Assembly (NCBI GenBank): GCA_963794955.1 | Contig: CAWCGF010000004.1 | Coordinates: 1-64,000, forward strand | DNA: 64,000 nt | Direction of reading: 5' to 3' | From: JAFDVL01 sp963794955 | GTDB taxonomy: Bacteria; Acidobacteriota; Blastocatellia; RBC074 | Shown here: positions 54,037-63,279 of the stretch, piece by piece | Layout: each line of letters opens with the position of its first letter | Numbering within the stretch: the first letter of the stretch is position 1 | Notes under the pieces: model-generated | Seen by the model: the letters and a program-made list of their open reading frames with translations, nothing else | Databases searched by the model: none | What the model was told of the DNA's origin: nothing | Position numbers and translations under genes: made by a program

Positions 54037-57000
54037 ATGGTCAATCAAGTTACGCTCATTCTGCCAGGTCGGAAAGAGGCTCAAGCGGTCGCTGAGCCGA
54101 ATCCTTTTCTTGACATCAAAGTTATTGCGCAACATCGCGTGGATGCAACCGCACGCGGCGTGGCACAGCCGCCTGAAGGGGAGCGCGCCACCAATGCCGA
54201 CGCTTCCGACATCGTCGAAATGGAGTTCGAGAATGGCGTGAAGCGATGGATGCCGATTGCCCGCTTGCCGCAAGAAGTACAACCAATGGTACAGCGTGGC
54301 CTGGCGCTGCCGAATGATGATCCTTCGGTAATTCGTGTGCCTGCTACGCTCGGTGCCATGGGCGAGACGCGCGGGCTGAAGGAGTTTGCGCTCAAAACAA
54401 TCAAGGTGCTGGGTCTGCCTGCGCCAGAGGACTTTATCGCTGACCTTGAGGCGCTGCTGCCGACGAAGATACTGGCCAACAAGACGGCGCGGCTAGTGGC
54501 GCAATTAGTCGCGCTCAAATTTGATGGGGGGCGCTTGCCAGTGATTGGCACGACGGTAAAAGGCAAGCTTGCGCCCGGGCCGGGGCTATATCGCTTTCCC
54601 AATCCGCAACTCTTGAGCGAAAACGACCGCATTAACCAGACCAACGAATTGCCCGGCGGTTCGGACGCCTTTCTGCTCTTTTTGCACGGCACGTTTTCCA
54701 GCGCACCCGGCGCTTTTTTCGCGCTAGGGCCGACCGATGAATGGAAGAAGATGCAGAAGCGTTATGGCAATCGCATCATCGCCTTCAATCATCCGACGCT
54801 GAGCGTCAGCCCCATTGTCAACACGCTCGAACTGGCCAGGCTGCTGCCCGAAAAGGCCAAGCTCCATCTCGTCTCGCATTCGCGTGGCGGTCTGGTCGGC
54901 GAGTTGCTCGCGCTCCCCAAACGCGCGGGCAAAGAGTTGGACACGTTGGTGGTTCCCTTTGCTGAAGCCACGGACTTTCCCGCTGAGCGCCAAGAGGACG
55001 AAAAACTCTTGCGCGAATTAAGCGCGGTGTTAGCGCAGAAGCAATTCCAGGTGGAACGCTTTGTGCGCGTGGCGTGTCCGGCACGCGGGACGCTGCTGGC
55101 GTCTGACCGGCTGGATACTTACGTGAGCGCATTGCTCAACGCGCTAGGCTGGGGCGTCAACCTGACAGCCAATCCAGTGATCAAAACAGCGTATGATTTC
55201 ACCAAGGCGTTTGTGCTGGCGTTGCTCAAATGCAAAGCCAGTCCGGCGGATTTACCGGGCTTGGAAGCACAGCGCCCGGTCGCTCCGCTCATTCACGTGT
55301 TGAATCGTCCAGGGTTGAAGACGACAGCAGATTTGTCAATCATCTCCGGCGACATCGAAGGCGAAGGACTGCTCGGCAATGTCGTCGCGGGCGTGAGCAA
55401 TACGTTTTTCCTGCAACAGCACGATCTGGTCGTCAATACGGATTCAATGGATGGGGGGTTGGAACGCGCAACGGTGCGCAAGCTGTTTGATCAAGGGCCA
55501 ACGGTGGCGCACTCCAACTACTTCATCAACCAGAAGACGCGCCAGGCGCTGTGGAACTGGCTAGATAAGCCGGAAGAGACTTCTGCAACTCCGGCGGCAC
55601 GCGGGCTGCAACTTGATGCGACCCTCCCCCCGGCGGCGGCGCGCGGCACAGCCGCCGGGGAACGCCCTGTCGTCTTTCTGTTGCCAGGAATTATGGGCAG
55701 TCACTTGAAAGATGCGCGGGGACGGATTTGGCTCGATCCGCCCGCCTTGGCGATAGGTGGGATGGCGCGGCTGGGGATAGCGAATGGAAACATCGAAGCG
55801 GATGGCGTGATTGGAATGGCTTATCAGCGGCTGATTAATTACCTCAGCCCGTATTACGACATACAAATCTTTGCCTACGATTGGCGGCGTTCACTGAAAG
55901 ATTCAGCACAGTTGCTGGCCACGCAAGTGCGCGCCCAATTGGAGCAACCAAAACGCCCAGTCTCTTTCCTGGCGCATTCAATGGGTGGGCTGGTCACGCG
56001 CGCCTTGATCGCTTATCACGGTGAGGTGTGGCAGCAGGTACGCGAACGCAAAGGGCGCTTGGTGATGTTGGGTACGCCCAATCAAGGTTCGTTTGCCATC
56101 CCGTGTATGCTGATCGGGCAGGAGCGTTTGTTGCGGTTGCTAGCGCTCTTTGATTTCAAACACAATCTGAAAGAATTGACGCAGTTGATCAGCAACTATC
56201 CCGGCCTGCTGGAAATGTTACCCGAAGAATATTTCCAGCCGGAGATGCTCCAGACTTTGAATCCGCTCAGCCTGCCCGCCGCCACCGCGCTCGCCGACGC
56301 CAAGGCTGTGCGCGAAGCGTTGCGGGCAGCGCCGGTCGAAGTGGAAAGCCTGCTTTATGTGGCGGGCGCGGCAGCTCAGACACCTTGCCGCATTGAATTG
56401 GAAAACGGCAAACCGGTGGTGATTGCGACACCACTCGGTGATGGGCGCGTAACGCATGAGTTGGGCAAATTAAATGGCATGCGCACCTGGTATGCAGATG
56501 CCGAACACGGCGATCTGGCCAATCACGACGCCACCTTTCCAGCCCTGCTTGATTTGCTCAAGGAAGGCACTACGAACAAGCTGGCAGACAAGCCGCGCGC
56601 CGCGCGTGGTACGGTTGTGGAAACCGTCTTACGGGAAGAGGATGCCGAACGCCAGCTTTTCCCCAAACCGGAAGAGATTGTTCATGCCGCATTGGGCAGT
56701 GCGCCAGTCAAGCGTGCGCGCGTGCGCCCGTTGCGCTTGACCGTCACCCACGGTGATCTGCGCTTCGCCAGCTATCCCGTAGCCGTCGGGCATTATCAGG
56801 GGGATGCGATCATCAGCGCCGAAGCCGTCCTGAACAAGCGACTCGATCAACGGCTCAAACAACGCTTTGACATCGGGCTTTATCCGGGGCCAACCGGCAC
56901 GGCGGAAGTTATCCGTGTGCCGGGTAAAAACCCGCCCGGCGCGCTGATTATTGGGCTGGGCGAAGTGGGCGAAATCACGCCGGAGAAGGTGCGCAACGGA

Positions 57001-59589
57001 GTCGCGCGCGCGGCCTTGCGCCTTGCGCTGACGATTGTGGATGATTCATCAGTACCGAAAATAACCGCCAGAGATGGCTCGCAATGGCGCTCCGCCTCGT
57101 TCAGCACGTTGTTGCTGGGCACTTATGGGGGGCAGGCCTTGAGTATTGAAACTTCCGTCATCGCCATTGTGCAAGGAGCGATTCAAGCCAATCGTGAGCT
57201 ACAAGCGCAGGGCTTGTGGCAGCGTGTGCGGGTGGAGGAGGTCGAGATCATTGAGTTATACGAGGACATGGCGTTGGAAGCAATGCGGATAGCCCAGACC
57301 TTGGTCAGTGATCCACCGCGTGACCTGTTTGGGGAGGAACGACTCAAACTCACGCACGACATCTTAATCAAACAGGAGGGCGGACGGTTTTATCGTCCCG
57401 CCAATCAACACGCGAACGGTTGGCCGCGTCGTGTGCAGATTACCGGACGCCAGAGCGACAACGGGGATGAATTACTGTCTGATTTACGCTTTCTGGCTTT
57501 GACCGACCGCACCAAAGACGACGAAGTCCTGGCCGCGATTCGCCGCCGCTTGCAAGGCGAAGCGGCCAGCGAGCCAAAGATCAAAGACCTGCAATTTCTG
57601 GCGCTCACAGATCGGGCGCGCGCCGAAGATACACTGCACGCGACACAGCGCAAGTTGGTAGATCAATTAGTCACTGCCGCTGTCAATTCGCCGACGTATG
57701 ACGCGCGGCTCGGCACCACGTTGTTTGAACTGCTTATTCCCAATGCGCTCAAGGAACAGACTGACGCGCAATCCAATCTGGTGCTGGTGGTAGATAGCGA
57801 CGCGGCGCAATATCCGTGGGAGTTATTGGCCGAACGCACGCGCACCGAACCGCAACCGCTCGCGGTGGAAAAGCGTTTGATCCGCCAGTTCAAGACCGCC
57901 AATTTTCGCCCCAATCCGCGCACGGCGCGTGATCAATACCTGCTGGTGATTGGCGACCCCTTGAATGATTTTTCCGAATTGCCCGGCGCACGGGACGAAG
58001 CCCGGATCGTGGCCGCCAAGCTGGGTCAATATTATGATGCCAGCCGCATCAAAACGCTGATCGGCCCGCAAGACGAAGCGACAGGCAGCGACAACGACGC
58101 AGTGGCGATCATTAACGAACTGTTTGCCCGCGAATATAACCTGATTCATCTGGCTGGGCACGGTGATTATCACCCCAATGATCCGACACAAAGCGGGATG
58201 GTATTGAACAACGGCTTGCGCTTGACAGCGGCGGAGTTGAAACAACTGCGCACGGTGCCTGAATTGGTCTTTATCAACTGCTGCCATCTCGGACGCATTG
58301 ATCAGGAGAAGCCGCTATTACAGAAGCTCAGAGAGCCGCATCGCTTAGCGGCCAGCATTGCCGAAGAGTTGATCTGTCTGGGCGTTAAGGCAGTCGTGGC
58401 GGCGGGTTGGGCCGTCAATGATGCGGCAGCCCTGACGTTTGCGGAAGTCTTTTACGATCAGATGCTCAAAGGCTACGAGTTTGGCGAAGCGGTTTTGCGC
58501 GCGCGCCAACGCGTGCGCGAACAGCATCCCGGCGTCAATACCTGGGGCGCGTATCAATGCTATGGCAACCCCGGTTTTACGTTGATGCGGTCACAGGCGC
58601 GGATGCCCTGGATCGGGGGCCAGACGCCACAGTATTTCTCCAGCACCGAATACCGTGACCGCCTGCAACAACTCGCCTTTGCGGCGCGCACCGAAACGGA
58701 GCAGCGGAGCGTTTTGTTACAGGAAGTCGCCGAATTACGCCGCACACTCCCGCCGTCGCTGCTGGATGGCAGCATGTTGGGATTGTTCGGACAAACGTGC
58801 CGTGATTTGGGGGATTTCAAAACTGCCATTACGCACTACCGCGCGGCGCTGCTAGCGGAAGTCGCCACTGTCTCGTTGCAGGATGTCGAGCAATTGGCCA
58901 ATCTGGAAAGCCGTTACGCACAACAAACCAGTGTGCCAGCCGATGCACAAGCGGTTCAGACAGATTGGGAACCGAATCGGTTATTGGCATCCAGCAACCA
59001 GCGGTTGGAAACCCTGCTCGCGTTTGGACCCACCAAGGAACGGCTTTCCTTACAAGCTGGCAATCACAAACGGCTCGCGCGGCTCACGTCAGGCGAAGCG
59101 CGCCGTACCCATCTCAAACAGGCGGCGGAATCTTATCAAGCCGCGCGTGACCTGGCGCTGAAGAGCACGAATATCGGGGAGTACTACTCTACACTCAATT
59201 GGATTGCTTGCGCGTTTCTCTCGGCTCCCCCGCGCCGCACCAAGGGTCAACCAGGCACGGACATCACCGCCTGGCTCGCGGCAATTGACGCAGCCAGGGA
59301 TTCCGCTGAAAAAGAAAAGAAGACGCAGCCTTCTTTCTGGAACCAGGTCACGCCCGCAGATGCCGAACTGTTACAGCTTTTGGTGCAGGGCAAATTAACG
59401 GCCTCAAGCGTGTCCGCCGTCAGCCAACTATATTTAAAGGCCTTTGCTACCGGCGCGACGCAGAGCGAGAAAGCCTCGGTCTTCGATCACTTGGATTTTT
59501 TGATTGAGATGCTGACTACTTCCAGACAGAAGGAGCGTCAGGCGGCACTGCGTGCAGTGAAACGCATTCGGGCGCAATTAGCGGAATGA
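54037..59589 (+). CDS. Giant protein: two lipase-like domains, unknown middle domain, CHAT protease, helical repeats
   Basis: About 1850 residues from ATG 54037 (GGAGG five bases upstream). Order: N-terminal region; alpha/beta hydrolase 1 with HGTFS and HSRGG (Ser282); an LCAT/PGAP1-like hydrolase 2 with PGIMGSHL, AHSMGG (Ser648) and EHGDLANH; an unfamiliar domain (about 900-1000: THGDLRFASYPVAVGHYQGD, LIIGLGEVGEITP); a caspase-like CHAT protease with H1375 (HLAGHGDY) and C1415 or C1416 (FINCCHLG); and TPR-like helices to the end. No signal peptide, so cytoplasmic. Such fusions are known among predicted bacterial immunity and cell-death proteins. Monocistronic and flanked by inverted repeats. 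Confidence 0.88.
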   Translation: MVNQVTLILPGRKEAQAVAEPNPFLDIKVIAQHRVDATARGVAQPPEGERATNADASDIVEMEFENGVKRWMPIARLPQEVQPMVQRGLALPNDDPSVIRVPATLGAMGETRGLKEFALKTIKVLGLPAPEDFIADLEALLPTKILANKTARLVAQLVALKFDGGRLPVIGTTVKGKLAPGPGLYRFPNPQLLSENDRINQTNELPGGSDAFLLFLHGTFSSAPGAFFALGPTDEWKKMQKRYGNRIIAFNHPTLSVSPIVNTLELARLLPEKAKLHLVSHSRGGLVGELLALPKRAGKELDTLVVPFAEATDFPAERQEDEKLLRELSAVLAQKQFQVERFVRVACPARGTLLASDRLDTYVSALLNALGWGVNLTANPVIKTAYDFTKAFVLALLKCKASPADLPGLEAQRPVAPLIHVLNRPGLKTTADLSIISGDIEGEGLLGNVVAGVSNTFFLQQHDLVVNTDSMDGGLERATVRKLFDQGPTVAHSNYFINQKTRQALWNWLDKPEETSATPAARGLQLDATLPPAAARGTAAGERPVVFLLPGIMGSHLKDARGRIWLDPPALAIGGMARLGIANGNIEADGVIGMAYQRLINYLSPYYDIQIFAYDWRRSLKDSAQLLATQVRAQLEQPKRPVSFLAHSMGGLVTRALIAYHGEVWQQVRERKGRLVMLGTPNQGSFAIPCMLIGQERLLRLLALFDFKHNLKELTQLISNYPGLLEMLPEEYFQPEMLQTLNPLSLPAATALADAKAVREALRAAPVEVESLLYVAGAAAQTPCRIELENGKPVVIATPLGDGRVTHELGKLNGMRTWYADAEHGDLANHDATFPALLDLLKEGTTNKLADKPRAARGTVVETVLREEDAERQLFPKPEEIVHAALGSAPVKRARVRPLRLTVTHGDLRFASYPVAVGHYQGDAIISAEAVLNKRLDQRLKQRFDIGLYPGPTGTAEVIRVPGKNPPGALIIGLGEVGEITPEKVRNGVARAALRLALTIVDDSSVPKITARDGSQWRSASFSTLLLGTYGGQALSIETSVIAIVQGAIQANRELQAQGLWQRVRVEEVEIIELYEDMALEAMRIAQTLVSDPPRDLFGEERLKLTHDILIKQEGGRFYRPANQHANGWPRRVQITGRQSDNGDELLSDLRFLALTDRTKDDEVLAAIRRRLQGEAASEPKIKDLQFLALTDRARAEDTLHATQRKLVDQLVTAAVNSPTYDARLGTTLFELLIPNALKEQTDAQSNLVLVVDSDAAQYPWELLAERTRTEPQPLAVEKRLIRQFKTANFRPNPRTARDQYLLVIGDPLNDFSELPGARDEARIVAAKLGQYYDASRIKTLIGPQDEATGSDNDAVAIINELFAREYNLIHLAGHGDYHPNDPTQSGMVLNNGLRLTAAELKQLRTVPELVFINCCHLGRIDQEKPLLQKLREPHRLAASIAEELICLGVKAVVAAGWAVNDAAALTFAEVFYDQMLKGYEFGEAVLRARQRVREQHPGVNTWGAYQCYGNPGFTLMRSQARMPWIGGQTPQYFSSTEYRDRLQQLAFAARTETEQRSVLLQEVAELRRTLPPSLLDGSMLGLFGQTCRDLGDFKTAITHYRAALLAEVATVSLQDVEQLANLESRYAQQTSVPADAQAVQTDWEPNRLLASSNQRLETLLAFGPTKERLSLQAGNHKRLARLTSGEARRTHLKQAAESYQAARDLALKSTNIGEYYSTLNWIACAFLSAPPRRTKGQPGTDITAWLAAIDAARDSAEKEKKTQPSFWNQVTPADAELLQLLVQGKLTASSVSAVSQLYLKAFATGATQSEKASVFDHLDFLIEMLTTSRQKERQAALRAVKRIRAQLAE

Positions 59590-59590
59590 C

Positions 59591-59678
59591 AATGTAGAGC
59601 AAACTTTCCCGTTTGCTCATGTTTCCCCAAGCGCTACCCCGGTGTGACCGGAGCAAACTGGGAAGTTTACGCTACATT
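59591..59678. repeat. Palindromic element, copy B (right of the giant CHAT gene, inverted)
   Basis: It matches the reverse complement of 53765-53850 over nearly its whole length, including the asymmetric centre (ATGTTTCCCC.AGCGCTAC). It begins two bases after the CHAT stop. Its right end supplies the last codons and stop (AAT GTA GCG TAA on the minus strand) of the convergent kdsC gene. A few mismatches in the right arm (GGGAAGTTTACGCTAC) show it has drifted. Confidence 0.85.
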
Positions 59679-60185
59679 TTTAGGCCATTTCTCCTGTGCC
59701 TTGAGGATGAGTTCGACGGCTTCGCGGAACGCGCCACGCCCGCCGCGTCGTTCCGTTATGTAATGCGCCGCCGCTTTGACTTCAGCCACGGCATCCGCAA
59801 CGGCAATCGCAAGCCCGACGCGACGCAATAAAGTCAAATCGTGCAAGTCATCGCCGAGATAGGCGATTTGCTCATCGCTTAGATTTTCAGCCGCACGAAT
59901 TTCTTCGTAGGCACCGAGCTTGGCATCGTTGCCTTGATACAAATAATCTACCTTGAGTTCACGCGCGCGCAGTTCCAAGGCAGTGGAGGCGCGCCCACTG
60001 ATGATGCCGGTTTTGAAACCGGCTTGCCGCGCGAGTTTGAAGCCTAAACCATCGTGAATATGAAAGACTTTGGTTGTTTCGCCTGCGGCAGAATAAAGCA
60101 GGCTGCCATCGGTCAAGACCCCATCGCAATCGGTGAGGATCAATTGAATGCGGCGCGCACGAAGTTGGATTTCAGGCGGATTCAT
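59667..60185 (-). CDS. kdsC: 3-deoxy-D-manno-octulosonate 8-phosphate phosphatase (KdsC-type HAD)
   Basis: A 172-residue HAD hydrolase without cap: nucleophile motif DCDGVLTDGSL (Asp19, Asp21), motif II GIISGRAS, Lys in QGNDAKLGAY and motif III YLGDDLHDLTLLRRVG. This matches the KdsC family, which dephosphorylates KDO-8-phosphate in lipopolysaccharide core synthesis. Sialic-acid-type homologues exist, so the substrate is likely but not certain. It overlaps the Uma2-type gene by 14 bases on the same strand. Its last codons and stop come from an inserted palindromic repeat, giving the tail NVA. Confidence 0.92.
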   Translation of the reverse strand: MNPPEIQLRARRIQLILTDCDGVLTDGSLLYSAAGETTKVFHIHDGLGFKLARQAGFKTGIISGRASTALELRARELKVDYLYQGNDAKLGAYEEIRAAENLSDEQIAYLGDDLHDLTLLRRVGLAIAVADAVAEVKAAAHYITERRGGRGAFREAVELILKAQEKWPKNVA

Positions 60186-60765
60186 TAACGTTCTCGGCCA
60201 AGCTTACATCTTCGTAAAGCTCATCCATCGTCAACAGCAACGGCCCTGTCGGCAACGATTCAAGCAAGACCTTATCGTCCGCGCCGAGCACCGCAAACTG
60301 CCAACTACCAGTTTCATCTTTCCGGTACAACTCGACGCGCTTGTAATCTTGATACACAATGACGTATTCGCGCACCGATTCAATCATCCGATAGGCCGAA
60401 AGCTTTTCGCGCCGATCAATATTGGCCGTAGAAGGCGAAAGGACTTCGACTAACAGAAAAGGATTACTTTTGAAAAGGCTCTTGGCAACAAACCGCTCGC
60501 AGGTGGCCATCACGTCGGGATAATATAAATCATCGGTCTTCTCAACCTTTGCTTTCATATCGAAAATGAAAGCGCGACAGCCTGTACCTCGCAATCGAAG
60601 GCGAAGAATGGCAAAGATATTCCCGGCGATCACATTATGCGCTTCGCTGGAACCGGTCATTGCAAACATCTGTCCGCTCACCAATTCGTGGCGAACAGCA
60701 CTTTTGGCTTCCATTTCGAGAAATTCTTCCGCAGAAATATGCAAAAATCTGGCTGGTAATGACAT
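60172..60765 (-). CDS. Uma2-family (DUF820) restriction-nuclease-fold protein
   Basis: A 197-residue protein with the PD-(D/E)xK-type pattern of the Uma2 family: YYPDVMATCE (Asp84), LLVEVLSPST (Glu107) and DRREKLSAYR (Lys121), plus the N-terminal HELVSGQMF. These proteins are abundant in cyanobacteria and Acidobacteriota and their biological role is not settled. It overlaps kdsC by 14 bases and follows the M1-like gene by 10 bases, so all three may be on one transcript. No toxin-antitoxin partner is visible. Confidence 0.9.
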   Translation of the reverse strand: MSLPARFLHISAEEFLEMEAKSAVRHELVSGQMFAMTGSSEAHNVIAGNIFAILRLRLRGTGCRAFIFDMKAKVEKTDDLYYPDVMATCERFVAKSLFKSNPFLLVEVLSPSTANIDRREKLSAYRMIESVREYVIVYQDYKRVELYRKDETGSWQFAVLGADDKVLLESLPTGPLLLTMDELYEDVSLAENVNESA

Positions 60766-60775
60766 GACATTCCCC

Positions 60776-63130
60776 TCATTTCACATCGAAGATCGGCACT
60801 TCGCTAAGCTTTAATTTCCCCCCCGTGCGATTAAGGATATAGACGGCACGGCCTGCGCCTTCGCGGCCTACAATTTTTATTTTGACATTCACATCCACCG
60901 CCACGCGCGCGGCGTCCCACGCCTCAGCGCGCAGGATTTCCGTCGTCCACAATGAGGGCTTGCTACTCGTAACGCGTTTGACGAATTCGCGCAGATTGCC
61001 TTGCTCGACAAGCGGATTCACAGCGTCCGCCGAGCCTATCAATAACGCGTCATCAAGCTGTTTGAGAAAAGCTTTGACGTCATCAGGAAGCTTGACCGCA
61101 TTCGCTCCCTGCTCGGCTTTGACCGTGCCATCGCGCGCGACCAGCGTCGTAGTTTGATCCAAGTCCGAAGCAGCAGCACGCCGAAAATAGGCGGCGGCTT
61201 CAGCGAACTTGTTGCTCTGTAAGGCGAGCTGTCCCAACCCAAGCTGTGACCAAGCGTAGGCCTGCAAGGGCAAAGGTTCGAATTTGAGCGTTTCCGCAAA
61301 GACTTTAGCGGCCTCGTCGTTTTTATTCGTGGCGAGCAACACGCGGCCCAACAAGGATTGCAAAATCGGGGCATTCGGTTCGACGCTCAGGACTTCTTTC
61401 AATTTTGCTTCGGCGGTGGCGTAGTCCTTTTTGGTAAATGCCAGCGACGCTTGTCCATAAATTTCCGCTGACGAGGGACGGCGTGGAAAGACATCATTGG
61501 CATAATCTTTTTGCGGATAGAGCTTGTCAGGGTCAACTTCAATGCGCGCGATTTTGGTGCCCGGCGGGAAAGTCACCGCACCGTATTCGCCGCCTTTGAG
61601 CGCGACAGTTTGTTTCAGTTTTTCGCCTGCTTCGGTGGTGGCGATGACATCCACGGCCAGCTCACCACTGCCAAAATTGACGAGGGTAGCTTCCACGCCG
61701 TTCGCGCCCGGCTGTGGTTGACCGACGGCGAAATCCGGTACAATCACGTTTTCAATCCATTGCGTAAAAATTCCCTGAATGTCGTTTTGCTGCGCGCCTG
61801 CCGCCGCGAGCACATCCGCCTTCACGCTGGTGCAACGCGCGACGCGACAAAGCGGCGACTTCCAATCCGTCAACGACAACACATCTACACGCTGACGGTC
61901 GAGCATGTTGCGCACCAACTGGTCAAAGGCTGGTTTGCCAATTTTCTTTTCCAGCAAACGCCACACGAGCGCGCCTTTGTTGTAGACGACGGTGGTGTAG
62001 CTGCGGTCATACGGGCTTTGCAGCAACAAGGCAGTATCGGAACCGCGTGCGACCGGCTCATACGCGCGCCGATACCGCTCCAGCGCGGCGGTCTGGTGGG
62101 CTTCGCCAAAGCGTGCGCCGAGATATTGGGCTACCAAATAAATCGCCAATCCGTCACGCATCATTCCTGCCCCACGCCCCCGCATCAAGACGCGCCCATC
62201 CACAAACGATTTGGCCGCAGCACCCGCCAGCAATTCAACAGTGCCGAGGTCAAGCACGTCGCGGCGCAAATAACTGTCGTCCAACACAACCGCGCCGGGT
62301 TCTGAAAACGTCAGTCCTTGTGTACCGGAAGCAATGATCCGAAACGTGCTGGATTGGGGGATGCCAAAATAATCGGTGTAGAAATTGACCACCTTGGTCG
62401 CTTCCTCGCCTAAGCGTTTGAGTTGTTGTTGGCCGTTTTCGTCCAAACCACGCGGCGCATAGATTTCGATCTTCGCCCCTTTCGCCGCTGCCACGGAAGT
62501 CGTTTCGTAATTGCCGATGAAGAAGAACGGTTGTGTGGCTAAGGTTTGCTCAAACGAATTATCGCTGAGGCGAGCGCCCGAAGAAATCACCTGGCCCGCC
62601 GGCGTTGTGACCGTGAGTTTGAAGGGCGCAGTATCAGCGCCGTGCTCGGCATACGGATTGTGATAAACCGGAAACCAAAAGCCATTGGGCAACGCGTAAC
62701 TTTCGCTGGTGGAAACGTGCAAGGTCTGACTGCGATCCGTCGCAGCAATGGAGTATGTCAACTCCACATCGAACTCCGGTGCCGAGGCAAACGCTGTCGT
62801 GATGTCGGTCGCCACCGTAATCAACGGCAAGCGTAACGGCTCGCCCGTTCTGAATTGTGCGACAGCGCCATTCACCGCCATCGTGGAAACCTTGGCTTTG
62901 TTGTGCAGGAAGAAGGACAAGCGCGGCTTGCTGCCCGTGCCAAGCAAGACCTTGTCCGCCAGCTCCCGCCCGGACAAATTGACGAGGCGCATTTTGGCTT
63001 GCACTTCGACCGCGTGGGCGTCCAGATTGACGTTGGCTTTGACCTCGTAGCTTTTGATTTCAAATTCCTGTGCGAGTGCGGGCACAGTCAAGAACAGCAG
63101 GGCGAATACAAATAAGAATAGAATTTTCAT
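60776..63130 (-). CDS. Secreted M1-aminopeptidase-like protein without zinc site, with TPRs
   Basis: A 784-residue protein with a signal peptide (LFLFVFALLFLTVPALA). The N-terminal beta domain (YEVKANVNLDAHAVEVQAKMRLVN; FWFPVYHNPYAEHG) and following segments are M1-like, and a helical part has TTVVYNKGALVWRLLEKKIG and WKSP. Where active M1 enzymes have HExxH and a distal Glu, this protein reads VELLAGAAAKSF (about 298-309) and MMRDGLAIYL; no zinc ligands are present. The C-terminal region has TPRs (ATAEAKLKEVLSVEPNAPILQSLLGRVLLATNKNDEAA). It is probably a non-catalytic binding protein. Start ATG 63130. Confidence 0.82.
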   Translation of the reverse strand: MKILFLFVFALLFLTVPALAQEFEIKSYEVKANVNLDAHAVEVQAKMRLVNLSGRELADKVLLGTGSKPRLSFFLHNKAKVSTMAVNGAVAQFRTGEPLRLPLITVATDITTAFASAPEFDVELTYSIAATDRSQTLHVSTSESYALPNGFWFPVYHNPYAEHGADTAPFKLTVTTPAGQVISSGARLSDNSFEQTLATQPFFFIGNYETTSVAAAKGAKIEIYAPRGLDENGQQQLKRLGEEATKVVNFYTDYFGIPQSSTFRIIASGTQGLTFSEPGAVVLDDSYLRRDVLDLGTVELLAGAAAKSFVDGRVLMRGRGAGMMRDGLAIYLVAQYLGARFGEAHQTAALERYRRAYEPVARGSDTALLLQSPYDRSYTTVVYNKGALVWRLLEKKIGKPAFDQLVRNMLDRQRVDVLSLTDWKSPLCRVARCTSVKADVLAAAGAQQNDIQGIFTQWIENVIVPDFAVGQPQPGANGVEATLVNFGSGELAVDVIATTEAGEKLKQTVALKGGEYGAVTFPPGTKIARIEVDPDKLYPQKDYANDVFPRRPSSAEIYGQASLAFTKKDYATAEAKLKEVLSVEPNAPILQSLLGRVLLATNKNDEAAKVFAETLKFEPLPLQAYAWSQLGLGQLALQSNKFAEAAAYFRRAAASDLDQTTTLVARDGTVKAEQGANAVKLPDDVKAFLKQLDDALLIGSADAVNPLVEQGNLREFVKRVTSSKPSLWTTEILRAEAWDAARVAVDVNVKIKIVGREGAGRAVYILNRTGGKLKLSEVPIFDVK

Positions 63131-63187
63131 AGCTGCTGAAAATAATCAGGGAATCTCGTGTAGAGCGCAAGTCTATCCAAATAATTT

Positions 63188-63248
63188 GTCCCGTAAAGAG
63201 ACCTGAAGAACAATTTATCGTCTGCTCTTTTAGTCATCTTTACGGGAC
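63188..63248. repeat. Perfect 12-base inverted repeat between the M28 and M1-like genes
   Basis: GTCCCGTAAAGA (63188-63199) and TCTTTACGGGAC (63237-63248) pair perfectly across 37 bases. It lies after the M28 stop and before the M1-like start on the minus strand. It could be a terminator for the former (no T run directly behind) or another small repeat. Confidence 0.45.
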
Positions 63249-63279
63249 GGAGGAGTCACCGGTTGACCACAATCGCGAA

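Noticed and set aside
57823..58287. Minus-strand frame of 154 codons inside the CHAT region
   Set aside because: Antisense of the conserved CHAT catalytic domain with no start signal.
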